7,952 nt of DNA from Treponema sp. (GTDB taxonomy: Bacteria > Spirochaetota > Spirochaetia > Treponematales > Breznakiellaceae): assembly GCA_031290325.1 (NCBI GenBank), contig JAITNU010000060.1:1-7952 (forward strand). The letters are read 5' to 3'. The notes under the pieces were generated by a model that did no database searches, had not been told where the DNA came from, and worked only from the letters and a program-made list of their open reading frames with translations. Both the position numbers and the translations under genes were made by a program. This document shows positions 1 to 6,564 of the stretch, piece by piece (position 1 is the stretch's first letter; the number at the start of each line of letters is the position of its first letter).

Positions 1-744
1 ATTGGTATAGCGGCTCCCCTCTTTGCCCTTCCCCCTTTTACCCTGAGCGCCGGGGGCGGCGGAATTTTTGCTGCCCAGTGGAAGTCCGCTGAACTCAGGG
101 ACCAATACAAGAACTACACCGGCGGAGACTACGGGTACGGCATTAAAGGCCCGACCGAAGATACCCAGGACGCGATGCGGCAGGGTTATTTTGATACCGA
201 TGAACGGAGTTTTGCCGGAGGCATCTGGGGCTTTTTTGACGCCACCTATCTGGAAGCCGATGTTGCCCTCATTTTTACCTCCTTCCGCCAGACCGTAAAA
301 ACTCCGGACATGCCCGATCTCAGCTCCAGCCTGAACGGGGATCAAGAACACCGTTACCTCATCACCCACCTCAACTTTTCCCTCCTGGGCAAATACCCCT
401 TTTACCTGGGACAAAAGTGGGTCATCTTCCCCCTGGTGGGCATAGATGGGCAGATCGCCCTGGCCGACAAGGATGGCCTCCTGTACGAGGACTTCAAGAA
501 GATAAAGGTCCTGGGCTACGATGTCCCCAACCTGGGGGAATTCTGGAACTGCCTCTGGATTAAGCTGGGAGTCGGCGCGGACTACAGCATCCGGGACAAC
601 CTCTATGTCCGGGGCGAAGCCCTTTACGGTTTCAAATTTAACAGCAAAAACGACACTAACCAGGCCTCTTATTGGGTGGAAGACATAAAAGGAGTAGCGA
701 ACGGCCCCAGTCTCCGGCTTGGTCTTGGCTACCGGTTTTTATGA
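1..744 (+). CDS. Outer-membrane beta-barrel-like protein, 5' partial
   Basis: The frame is open from base 1 to a TGA at 742-744 (247 codons), so the true start lies outside the window. The first visible residues (IGIAAPLFALPPFTLSAGGGG) look like the hydrophobic end of a signal peptide followed by the first strand of a mature protein. The rest alternates polar and hydrophobic residues in strand-like stretches rich in Gly, Tyr, Phe and Trp. It ends in LRLGLGYRFL, with aromatic residues close to the C-terminus as in beta-barrel outer-membrane proteins. An internal ATG at 175 is in frame, but the clear coding sense before it argues against using it. I do not recognise a specific family, and substrate or function cannot be given. 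Its last 16 bases overlap the 3' end of the convergent transposase frame. Barrel identity is inferred from composition and the C-terminal pattern. Confidence 0.7.
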   Translation: MGIAAPLFALPPFTLSAGGGGIFAAQWKSAELRDQYKNYTGGDYGYGIKGPTEDTQDAMRQGYFDTDERSFAGGIWGFFDATYLEADVALIFTSFRQTVKTPDMPDLSSSLNGDQEHRYLITHLNFSLLGKYPFYLGQKWVIFPLVGIDGQIALADKDGLLYEDFKKIKVLGYDVPNLGEFWNCLWIKLGVGADYSIRDNLYVRGEALYGFKFNSKNDTNQASYWVEDIKGVANGPSLRLGLGYRFL

Positions 745-1385
745 GTAATTAAGCAATGGCAACGGGTTAAAAAAAACACGGAGGACCAGAGTTTCACAGA
801 GTTCTGATTAATTATCATGGTTTCCTCTGTGTAACTCCGTGTACTCTGTGGATAAGAAAGCAATGACTGACACCATGGTGAAAAGCCCGAGACCACCGTG
901 AAAAGCGGCTCACCCTCCAGCAGCTCATCAATCAGCCCAATAATTCCTCTAATCCGGTGGAACAGCCCGCCGAACTTCCAGTCTTTGGCTTCCTTCACCA
1001 GTTTCGCCTTCACCGGATTATTGTCAATATATTCAGATACCCGCTCAAAGTCCTGTTCATCCTTGATAATCCGTGAAAAAAACCGCTCTCCCCATAAATG
1101 TCCCTTCGTGTTGTGTGCTTTGTTCCATTTTTTAGCAAAGTTGCACTTAATCCATTGCATGATTTTGGATAAAGAAACACCTTCACCGGGTTTTATGAGA
1201 AAATGGATATGATTATCCATTACCGTGAAGTTCCATAGCTTGAAAGAAAATTTCTTTTTGGCTATTTCGACTAAGTCAAGGAAGGTTCTCTTGACTTCCG
1301 CGCCTTTCAAGGCCATCGCATCATGGTCAATCTTGGATGATACATGATAAGTGGCTCCGTTCTGTAATACTCTGGGTTTACGCAT
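729..1385 (-). CDS. REP-associated tyrosine transposase (RAYT, IS200-like Y1 family)
   Basis: The 218-residue product is a single-domain Y1 HUH endonuclease of the transposase_17 type. These cut and rejoin single-stranded DNA at REP-like hairpins. Visible landmarks are an N-terminal RKPRVLQNGATYHVSS strand, the metal-binding HUH motif DNHIHFL (His59, His61), a W-GERFFSRII block near residues 98-107, and SEYIDNNPVKAKLV with the probable catalytic Tyr119. All key residues are intact, so the enzyme may be active. The family-like part ends near residue 165. About the last 45 residues are encoded by repeat DNA (palindrome 777-850) and probably are not a conserved domain. The start ATG is at 1383-1385; the upstream ribosome site is weak (TTAGGG, very close to the start). 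Unlike a classic IS200 element, no cargo gene or clear ends are seen. RAYTs are usually single-copy domesticated genes that mobilise short repeats in trans. Confidence 0.9.
   Translation of the reverse strand: MRKPRVLQNGATYHVSSKIDHDAMALKGAEVKRTFLDLVEIAKKKFSFKLWNFTVMDNHIHFLIKPGEGVSLSKIMQWIKCNFAKKWNKAHNTKGHLWGERFFSRIIKDEQDFERVSEYIDNNPVKAKLVKEAKDWKFGGLFHRIRGIIGLIDELLEGEPLFTVVSGFSPWCQSLLSYPQSTRSYTEETMIINQNSVKLWSSVFFLTRCHCLITHKNR
769..850 (-). repeat. Imperfect palindromic repeat with T-tract, possible RAYT terminator
   Basis: The left arm 777-801 (CACGGAG...CACAGAG) pairs with the right arm 825-850 (CTCTGTG...CTCTGTG). There is a 7-bp inner stem, a T-T mismatch, a 5-bp block (GAGTT/AACTC), an internal loop, and a 7-bp outer block with one G-T wobble. 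The loop is 23 bases. On the minus strand the hairpin is followed by eight T (769-776 read in reverse), the pattern of a rho-independent terminator in the direction of the transposase. The unit resembles the dispersed cacagagg/acacggag type of repeat that I recall from many bacterial genomes; that resemblance is from memory. It lies inside the transposase reading frame and downstream of the barrel gene, so it may act as a terminator or as a RAYT substrate. Confidence 0.6.
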
Positions 1386-1435
1386 ACCCTAATAGGAGTG
1401 TGAGCGTGCATTTTGATTTGATTATCAGACAAAAA

Positions 1436-1467
1436 AGTGACTGACACTATAAGAAGTGTCTGACACC
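1436..1467. repeat. Paired REP-like motifs (GTGWCTGACAC) near the RAYT start
   Basis: AGTGACTGACACT (1436-1448) is followed after six bases by AGTGTCTGACACC (1455-1467), a direct repeat with a 19-base period. Between them GACACT (1443-1448) and AGTGTC (1455-1460) form a 6-bp hairpin with a 6-base loop. The second copy contains the palindrome GTGTC-T-GACAC. A related TGACTGACACC occurs at 864-874 inside the 3' part of the transposase frame. Their placement on both sides of the RAYT core suggests that they are its target repeats, which is an inference. Confidence 0.6.
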
Positions 1468-1515
1468 AATAGGTCATCGCCACCCGAGGGCTACATCAAC
1501 TTCGCGTGGCGATTC

Positions 1516-1578
1516 CGGGGAGGTGACAGACACCGAATTCCGAATGGCTTCGGAGAGGTGACAGACACCGAATGGCTT
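1516..1578. repeat. Two-copy tandem repeat containing GGTGACAGACACC
   Basis: Copy 1 (1516-1550, 35 bases) and copy 2 (1551-1578, 28 bases) abut each other. Both start CGG(G/A)GAGGTGACAGACACC, share the 19-base core GAGGTGACAGACACCGAAT (1520-1538 and 1555-1573), and end in CGAATGGCTT. Copy 1 carries seven extra bases around GAATTC. The core GGTGACAGACACC is related to the GTGTCTGACACC motifs just upstream, so the cluster 1436-1578 seems to be one family of RAYT-associated repeats that has grown by local duplication. Confidence 0.75.
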
Positions 1579-1603
1579 TATATGCTCTGGCTCTGGCTTG
1601 TGG

Positions 1604-1638
1604 TTGACTTCCTCTGTACAATTGAGCTAGATTATAAT
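1604..1638 (+). promoter_or_regulatory. Possible sigma-70 promoter for cysS
   Basis: TTGACT at 1604-1609 matches five of six bases of the -35 consensus. A perfect TATAAT lies at 1633-1638 but at a 23-base spacing, which is too long. The overlapping TAGATT at 1628-1633 gives an 18-base spacing and is the more plausible -10 partner. The site lies about 50 bases upstream of the cysS start, directly after the repeat cluster. The spacing problem keeps confidence modest. Confidence 0.45.
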
Positions 1639-1685
1639 GAAGCAGGAATTGACCGGCAGTATCAGATCAAGGAGCAGCAGGTTTC

Positions 1686-3128
1686 ATGGCGCTTACTTTA
1701 TTTAACACCTTGGGTAGGGAATTACAACCCTTTGAACCCCTCATCCCTGGGAAGGCCAGCTTTTACGGCTGCGGGCCTACAGTATACAATTATGCCCATA
1801 TTGGGAATCTCCGGGCCTATGTACTCCACGATATCCTCGTGAGGACCCTGCGCCGCCGGGGGTTTGCAGTAACCCATGTGATGAACATCACCGATGTGGG
1901 GCACCTTTCCGGGGATAATGATGAAGGGGACGATAAGATGGTGCGAAGCGCCGAAGAACGGGGTAAGAGCGTCCTTGAAGTGGCGGATTTCTATACCCAG
2001 GCGTTTTTCAACGATACCGACCGGATGAACATCAGCAGGCCCACGGTGGTGTGCAGGGCCACCGAGTATATTCCCGATATGATTGCCCTCATCAAGCGGA
2101 TTGAGGAGCGGGGCTTCACTTACTTTGCCGGGGGCAACCTCTACTTCGATATTAGCCGCTTCCCCGCTTATGGGGAGCTTGCCCGGCTGCGGCTTGATGA
2201 GCTTAAGACCAGGACCGGGGTTGATGAAAATAAGCGGAACCCCCAGGATTTTGTGCTCTGGTTCACCAAGAGCAAGTTTGAAAACCAGGCCCTGGTCTGG
2301 GACAGTCCCTGGGGCAGGGGGTATCCGGGCTGGCATATCGAATGTTCTGCTATGAGTGTCAAGTGCCTGGGGGAAACCTTTGATATTCACGCCGGGGGCA
2401 TCGACCATGTGCCTATCCATCATACCAACGAAATTGCCCAGAGTGAGGCCGCTACCGGTAAGCACCCCTGGGTGAAATACTGGCTTCACAATGAGTTTCT
2501 GGTCCTGGATAAGGGGAAGATGTCTAAATCCGCCGGAGGCTTCCTCACCCTGCAGAGCCTGATTGACGCGGGATACGCCCCTCTGGATTACCGGTATTTT
2601 CTTTTGAGCGGTCATTACCGGAGCCAGCTTCAGTTTTCGTATCAATCACTGGATGGTGCCCGGAATGCACGGAAGTCCCTGCTGGACCGTATACGGGCCT
2701 TGGCGGCGGGGTTCCTCCCTAGTGGGGGGGATAGCGCCGGATCAGCGTCTGCCCAAAGCAAGGCTGAGACCTATTGCAGTGCCTTTGATAAGGCCCTGGA
2801 TGATGATCTCTCGACCCCCCGTGCCCTGGCCGAACTCTGGGGGCTTCTCCGGGATTCCTCAGTACCGGCGGAAGTGGCGCTCGCCACGGTCTTTAACATG
2901 GATCAGGTCCTGGGCCTTGATCTGGCAGAAGCGGTAGAACGGCATAAGGCCTCTGGAGAAAACCCGGAGGTCGCATCTGAAATTGAAGCCCTCATTGCCG
3001 AACGGGCTTTGGCAAAAAAGGCGAAGAATTTTGTCCAGGCCGATAGTATTCGGCAGCGTCTCAGAGAACAGGGCATCATCCTCGAAGACAGGTCTGCGGG
3101 AACCACCTGGCGGCGCGGCGCGGTTTAA
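1686..3128 (+). CDS. cysS: Cysteinyl-tRNA synthetase
   Basis: This cytosolic class I aminoacyl-tRNA synthetase charges tRNA-Cys with cysteine using ATP. At 480 residues it has normal length. The Rossmann fold opens with FYGCGPTVYNYAHIGN, which holds the HIGH-type motif (His38-Asn41) and zinc ligand Cys29. The other expected zinc ligands are Cys220 (WHIECSAMS), His245 and Glu249 (HVPIHHTNEIAQSE). KMSKS is at 278-282 (DKGKMSKSAGG). The helical DALR-type C-terminal domain runs from about 300 and ends with QADSIRQRLREQGIILEDRSAGTTWRR, a typical synthetase tail. The start ATG is preceded by AAGGAG at 1669-1674, 11 bases away, with GCAGG closer. A possible promoter lies upstream, and no terminator hairpin is seen in the 63 bases before the sigma-factor gene, so read-through into it is possible. 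A run of seven G at 2724-2730 lies in a variable linker near residues 347-349. Confidence 0.98.
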   Translation: MALTLFNTLGRELQPFEPLIPGKASFYGCGPTVYNYAHIGNLRAYVLHDILVRTLRRRGFAVTHVMNITDVGHLSGDNDEGDDKMVRSAEERGKSVLEVADFYTQAFFNDTDRMNISRPTVVCRATEYIPDMIALIKRIEERGFTYFAGGNLYFDISRFPAYGELARLRLDELKTRTGVDENKRNPQDFVLWFTKSKFENQALVWDSPWGRGYPGWHIECSAMSVKCLGETFDIHAGGIDHVPIHHTNEIAQSEAATGKHPWVKYWLHNEFLVLDKGKMSKSAGGFLTLQSLIDAGYAPLDYRYFLLSGHYRSQLQFSYQSLDGARNARKSLLDRIRALAAGFLPSGGDSAGSASAQSKAETYCSAFDKALDDDLSTPRALAELWGLLRDSSVPAEVALATVFNMDQVLGLDLAEAVERHKASGENPEVASEIEALIAERALAKKAKNFVQADSIRQRLREQGIILEDRSAGTTWRRGAV

Positions 3129-3130
3129 GC

Positions 3131-3180
3131 GGAAACGGCAGCAATATTGCGCTATTACGATGTAACACCTTGTAACGATT
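3131..3180 (+). promoter_or_regulatory. Candidate control region of the ECF sigma operon
   Basis: The 63-base gap before the sigma-factor gene holds three small signals. One is GGAAAC at 3131-3136, similar to ECF -35 elements. The second is the perfect 10-base palindrome GCAATATTGC at 3141-3150. The third is a direct repeat TGTAAC at 3161-3166 and 3171-3176, exactly one helical turn apart. ECF factors often control their own gene through -35 elements with an AAC core, so autoregulation is possible. None of these sites has a convincing -10 partner, so this is only a candidate. Confidence 0.3.
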
Positions 3181-3191
3181 AAGGAAAAGTT

Positions 3192-3728
3192 TTGTTTTCA
3201 AATATGGATGAAAAGATGCCTATGGCGGAATTCCGCAGACTGTATGATACGGTATTCCCTATACTATTCAGGGTAGCCTATCGTATCGCCAACAGTGAAG
3301 AAGCGGCGGAAGATCTCTGCCAGGAAGCTTTTTTTCGGCTTTATGAAAAAAACATGGTTTTTCCGAATGCTGAGGAGGCCAAATACTGGCTCATCCGGGT
3401 GGTTAAAAACGCCGCGTTGAATTACGCGAAACGCAAGGATCGGGAACGTAAGGCCTATCAGAAGGCGTTTCGTGAGTATACGCGGGTTGAAGAAACAGGA
3501 GAACATGCGCTGATTAAACAGGAGACCCAGACGGAAATACAGGAAGCATTGGAACAATTACCGGAAAATCTACGCATGGTGTTAATTTTAAAAGAATACG
3601 GTGAGCTGAATTATAAAGAAATCGGGCGTGCGCTGGGTATCAGCGAGGGAAACGTAAAAGTTCGGGTATTTAGGGCCCGGGAACGGTTGACCGGGCTTTT
3701 AACGAAGGATGGTTCACATGTGTCCTGA
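3192..3728 (+). CDS. ECF (sigma-24 type) RNA polymerase sigma factor
   Basis: This 178-residue protein has only sigma regions 2 and 4, as in the ECF group, and should direct RNA polymerase to a special set of promoters when released from its anti-sigma factor. Region 2 covers about residues 17-81 (LFRVAYRIANSEEAAEDLCQ, then EAFFRLYEKN). Region 4 covers about 116-170 (EALEQLPENLRMVLILKEYG), with the helix-turn-helix at NYKEIGRALGISEGNVKVRVFRARERL. The start is uncertain: TTG at 3192 sits six bases after AAGGA (3181-3185), a good ribosome-site spacing. The in-frame ATG at 3204 would be 17 or more bases away from it, so I prefer TTG. The 3' end overlaps the anti-sigma gene by 11 bases, which suggests translational coupling. 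The exact ECF subgroup cannot be assigned by eye. Confidence 0.95.
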   Translation: MFSNMDEKMPMAEFRRLYDTVFPILFRVAYRIANSEEAAEDLCQEAFFRLYEKNMVFPNAEEAKYWLIRVVKNAALNYAKRKDRERKAYQKAFREYTRVEETGEHALIKQETQTEIQEALEQLPENLRMVLILKEYGELNYKEIGRALGISEGNVKVRVFRARERLTGLLTKDGSHVS

Positions 3729-4287
3729 TCGTCAAATTCTTTCTGTATATTTTGATGGGGAGCTTCCGTCTCCATGGAAAGAAAAAATGGAAGCCCACCT
3801 TGCATCATGTCGGGAATGCAAGGTCTGGCTTGAGCAATACCGGCATTGTTCGCAAGGCTCCCCGGCTACAGCCGAAGCCCCTGGTGACGCCATTCTGGAA
3901 GCTGCCCAGGAGCGGGTTTGGCTCAAGATAAGCCAAGTATCTGCTGGGATCTTCCCCCGGTGGCAGAACCCTTGGGCCCGTCGTGTTTCGATTCCCCTGC
4001 CGGTGGTGGCTGCGGCGGCGGTAATCCTCGCCATTGCCTTTATCCTTAGCCTGACCAGAACGCCGGCAGTTTCCGCTCCGGCCACAGACGTCTTCGCAGG
4101 CACGGGGATTGGGGTGCAAGAGATGGTACCAATTTCAGATCAGAATGGGGTATTGCAATACCTGGAGCAGGAGAATACTGCGGATATTCTGATCATACGG
4201 CTTCCTGAAACCAAGAGTTTCAGGAGTGCCGGGGAACCGACCATCCTTAAAGCGGCGGATTATTCAAGGAGAAATGCGCCCCGATGA
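3718..4287 (+). CDS. Membrane anti-sigma factor with N-terminal zinc finger
   Basis: The 189-residue product fits a ZAS/zf-HC2 anti-sigma factor. Residues 1-40 hold MCPDRQILSVYFDGEL and the metal motif His27-x3-Cys31-x2-Cys34 (HLASCREC), with Cys2 as a possible further ligand. A single transmembrane helix lies at about 92-113 (LPVVAAAAVILAIAFILSL) after a basic WARR, giving a cytoplasmic N-terminus. Residues 114-189 would be a small periplasmic sensor tail without recognised family. It should bind the ECF factor encoded just upstream and hold it inactive at the inner membrane. I chose ATG 3718 over ATG 3709 because AAGGA (3705-3709) is eight bases from it and because MCPD is the usual family start. 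The gene overlaps the sigma gene by 11 bases, and its stop overlaps the next start as ATGA (4284-4287). Release by proteolysis or by metal/redox change is possible but not shown. Confidence 0.92.
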   Translation: MCPDRQILSVYFDGELPSPWKEKMEAHLASCRECKVWLEQYRHCSQGSPATAEAPGDAILEAAQERVWLKISQVSAGIFPRWQNPWARRVSIPLPVVAAAAVILAIAFILSLTRTPAVSAPATDVFAGTGIGVQEMVPISDQNGVLQYLEQENTADILIIRLPETKSFRSAGEPTILKAADYSRRNAPR

Positions 4288-4847
4288 TTCCAAGACTGCG
4301 TATAAAGAGGGTTTCTATGGTTGGCGGGATCCTGTTTTTTGCTGCCAATGCGGCGGTTTTGGCCCAGGAACCGTCTTTAGAGGAACTATTGCCGGGATTC
4401 AGGGATCGGGCAGTAGTATTGCATATCATAGCACGGGTAGTGGAAAAAGATCAGCATGAGATCTGGAATTCCTCTAATTCAAAGGTTACCATTCCCGGGA
4501 GACCAGTGGGCTTAAAGCTCGTGGGGGCCAATATTGTGGTGGCCGTGCAATTTACCCCCTATCTTAGGGAAGATGGTAACAACGTACTGGTTGCCCAGGG
4601 GCAAATATGGATGGATATTCCTGACCAGGGTATCCGCTATCAGACCACCCTCCAGACCATATCCCTGGCCTTTGGGGAACAGATCTATTTTTTCCCCCTT
4701 GGTTCGGTTGACTCTGAAGACGAAGCCTATATCGAAATACAACTGGAATTATATCCCTACTCAGAATATGCTCCCGATAATGCGGCCCCGAATCTTTCGA
4801 ATTCACCGGATGCATCACGGGATCCGGACCATGAACCTCCTCAATAA
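4284..4847 (+). CDS. Secreted protein of unknown family in the sigma operon
   Basis: I do not recognise this 187-residue protein. It begins with a good signal peptide: basic MIPRLRIKR, a hydrophobic core VGGILFFAANAAVLA, and probable signal peptidase I cleavage after Ala27 (VLA-QE). The mature part, about 45-165, alternates hydrophobic and polar residues in a way that suggests beta strands (LVGANIVVAVQFTPYL, QIWMDIPDQGIRYQTTLQT, QIYFFPLG, YIEIQLELYPY). The last 25 residues are a Pro/Asn/Asp-rich, probably disordered tail. The start ATG overlaps the anti-sigma stop (ATGA), so it should be translationally coupled. A second ATG at 4317 has a closer ribosome-like AAAGAGGG, but it would remove the basic n-region of the signal peptide. 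From its position, a periplasmic role in the sigma-factor response is inferred. Confidence 0.8.
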   Translation: MIPRLRIKRVSMVGGILFFAANAAVLAQEPSLEELLPGFRDRAVVLHIIARVVEKDQHEIWNSSNSKVTIPGRPVGLKLVGANIVVAVQFTPYLREDGNNVLVAQGQIWMDIPDQGIRYQTTLQTISLAFGEQIYFFPLGSVDSEDEAYIEIQLELYPYSEYAPDNAAPNLSNSPDASRDPDHEPPQ

Positions 4848-4905
4848 AGAATCCCCGGGGCAGAGCGGTGGGGTATCAGACCCCACTAGAAAGACGCTGC
4901 ACGCC

Positions 4906-6555
4906 ATGGGTGGATTGAAACTCAGAGTATTCCTTATCGGTTTAAGCATGGGGGTAGTTTTTTCAGCCTGTGAAGAAGAGACGCCGCTTATTGTTTCGAT
5001 AGATCCGCGGGTAGGCACGATGGGTGAGGTCCTCACTATCAGGGGACACAATTTCGGCAATGAACGGGATGAATCATACATCACCATCGCCGGGACACCA
5101 CCGACCTTTTCATCATATATCCAATGGACCGATGAGTCTATCAGCCTTACCATTCCAGAATTCGGGGCATCAGGATTAGTATACGTCCATAGGGGGGATA
5201 AGAAGAGCAATCCTGCGATCTTCTCAAACCAGGCAACCATGCCGGAGCCGGTATCTGCCGCGGATGTAGGCTCCGGTCCCCGGATAAGCTCGGTAGAACC
5301 TGGTTCCGGCTCCATCGGTTCCCTGGTAACCATCATGGGAAACGGTTTCGGGAGTTCCCGGGAAGGAAGCGGGGTGTTTTTCTCCTGGGATACCGCAGCC
5401 CTCACCTTGATGCCGGTGGAAGCAACGAAATCTGAACAGGTGGAGGTCTTTGAGACGGAATTTGGGTATGAACTCTGGAGCGAACGGGAGATCCGGGTGC
5501 GGGTTCCCGACGGAGCGGCCAGCGGGGACCTGGAGGTGCGGACAAGCGGGGGGACTTCAAGGCCCGCTATGTTTACGGTTACCGGAAAGCCGGGGACCAA
5601 AACCTTTAAGGACAAACGGACCTATACCATCTCATATACGGTGAACATCCAGGTCCAGGTGGCAACCCTTCCCAATACCCTCTACCTCTGGGTTCCCCAC
5701 CCAGTTACCTCAGGGGCTCAACGGAATATTGAACTCATGTCCCGGAATAGAGAACCTTTTGTGGAGCATTACCGGGGGGCCACTCTTTTCCAATTCCACG
5801 ATCTCGGGGCAAAGTCAGGAGTCGGTATCAACCTGTCATACCGTGTCGATGTGTATACTATCGAGACCACCCTGAGAAGTGCATCAATACGGCAGATCAG
5901 TGGTTCCCCCATTCCGGCGGTCTATAGCCTTCCGTCGGTGCTCATCCCATCGGATAATCCGCTGGTCGTGACGCAAACCAATGCCATAATCGGCAGGGAA
6001 TCGAACCCCTACGAAAAGGCCCGGAAATTATACGAATGGCTCATACAGGAAGGGGGGATACAGGTGAGACCCCTGAATAACGGGGTTGTGGAAGCCCTGG
6101 AGGAAAAACGCGGGGATCCCTATTCAGCAGCGCTTCTGTTCTGTGCCATGGCCCGTGCAGCGCGGGTTCCGGCTATTCCCGTTGCGGGGGTCCTGATAGA
6201 TCGGTCCCGGTCAACCAGCCGGCATTACTGGGCGGAATTCTGGATAGACGGCTTTGGCTGGATACCTGTGGACCCCGCCTTGGGAGCCGGAGCAGCGCCG
6301 GCGGACTTCAATCTTCGCGGAGGCACTGGGGCGGACCACGAGGCTGCCGCATACTACTTCGGCAACCTGGATAACCAGCGCATCGCCTTTTCCCGGGGAC
6401 AGGGGATCTTTTCCCAGATGGACCCGCGGGGACGGCTGGCAGTACGGAACCGGGAGTATGCCTTGCAGAATCTCTGGGAAGAGGCGGTGGGAGGGCTTGA
6501 GTCTTATTCATCGTTGTGGAGTGATATGACCATTACGGGGATGTATGTTCAGTAG
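4906..6555 (+). CDS. Lipoprotein with two IPT/TIG domains and a degenerate transglutaminase-like domain
   Basis: The 549-residue product starts with a lipoprotein signal (MGGLKLRVFLIGLSMG, lipobox FSAC, lipidated Cys22). Two Ig-like IPT/TIG domains follow at about 28-110 (IVSIDPRVGTMGEVLTIRG, then HNFG) and 124-226 (ISSVEPGSGSIGSLVTIMGN, then GFG). A beta-rich linker comes next, and then a transglutaminase-core fold at about 365-470. In that fold the triad His440 (RHYWAEFW) and Asp456 (GWIPVDPALG) are present. The nucleophile position of the usual GDC motif is Pro405 (RGDPYSAALL); the nearest Cys is 413, eight residues later. Catalysis is therefore doubtful, and a binding or scaffold role is more likely. 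I chose ATG 4906 because it gives a normal lipoprotein signal; in-frame ATG 4831 would overlap the previous gene by 17 bases and add 25 residues before it. The ribosome site is weak in both cases. The stop overlaps the ribosome site of the next gene. Confidence 0.88.
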   Translation: MGGLKLRVFLIGLSMGVVFSACEEETPLIVSIDPRVGTMGEVLTIRGHNFGNERDESYITIAGTPPTFSSYIQWTDESISLTIPEFGASGLVYVHRGDKKSNPAIFSNQATMPEPVSAADVGSGPRISSVEPGSGSIGSLVTIMGNGFGSSREGSGVFFSWDTAALTLMPVEATKSEQVEVFETEFGYELWSEREIRVRVPDGAASGDLEVRTSGGTSRPAMFTVTGKPGTKTFKDKRTYTISYTVNIQVQVATLPNTLYLWVPHPVTSGAQRNIELMSRNREPFVEHYRGATLFQFHDLGAKSGVGINLSYRVDVYTIETTLRSASIRQISGSPIPAVYSLPSVLIPSDNPLVVTQTNAIIGRESNPYEKARKLYEWLIQEGGIQVRPLNNGVVEALEEKRGDPYSAALLFCAMARAARVPAIPVAGVLIDRSRSTSRHYWAEFWIDGFGWIPVDPALGAGAAPADFNLRGGTGADHEAAAYYFGNLDNQRIAFSRGQGIFSQMDPRGRLAVRNREYALQNLWEEAVGGLESYSSLWSDMTITGMYVQ

Positions 6556-6564
6556 GAGGTTATG

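Noticed and set aside
864..905. Palindrome CACCATGGTG (871-880) and the short direct repeat (C/G)GTGAAAAGC as separate mobile-element ends
   Set aside because: They are short, lie inside the transposase frame and lack a matching partner on the other side; only the TGACTGACACC part is related to the other repeats.
1456..1842. 128-codon plus-strand open frame starting with GTG across the repeats and into cysS
   Set aside because: It consists of repeat sequence and an out-of-frame reading of cysS, and has no ribosome site.
1722..2645. 307-codon minus-strand open frame opposite cysS
   Set aside because: It lies entirely antisense to a clearly functional cysS with all motifs; its Pro/Gly-rich product has no family features and it has no visible ribosome site.
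4534..4905. N-terminal extension of the lipoprotein gene up to 4534
   Set aside because: It would overlap most of the upstream secreted-protein gene and bury the lipoprotein signal about 145 residues into the protein.
4815..5615. 266-codon minus-strand open frame opposite the lipoprotein gene
   Set aside because: It is a shadow of the TIG-domain coding region, and the plus frame has a signal peptide, domains and operon context.
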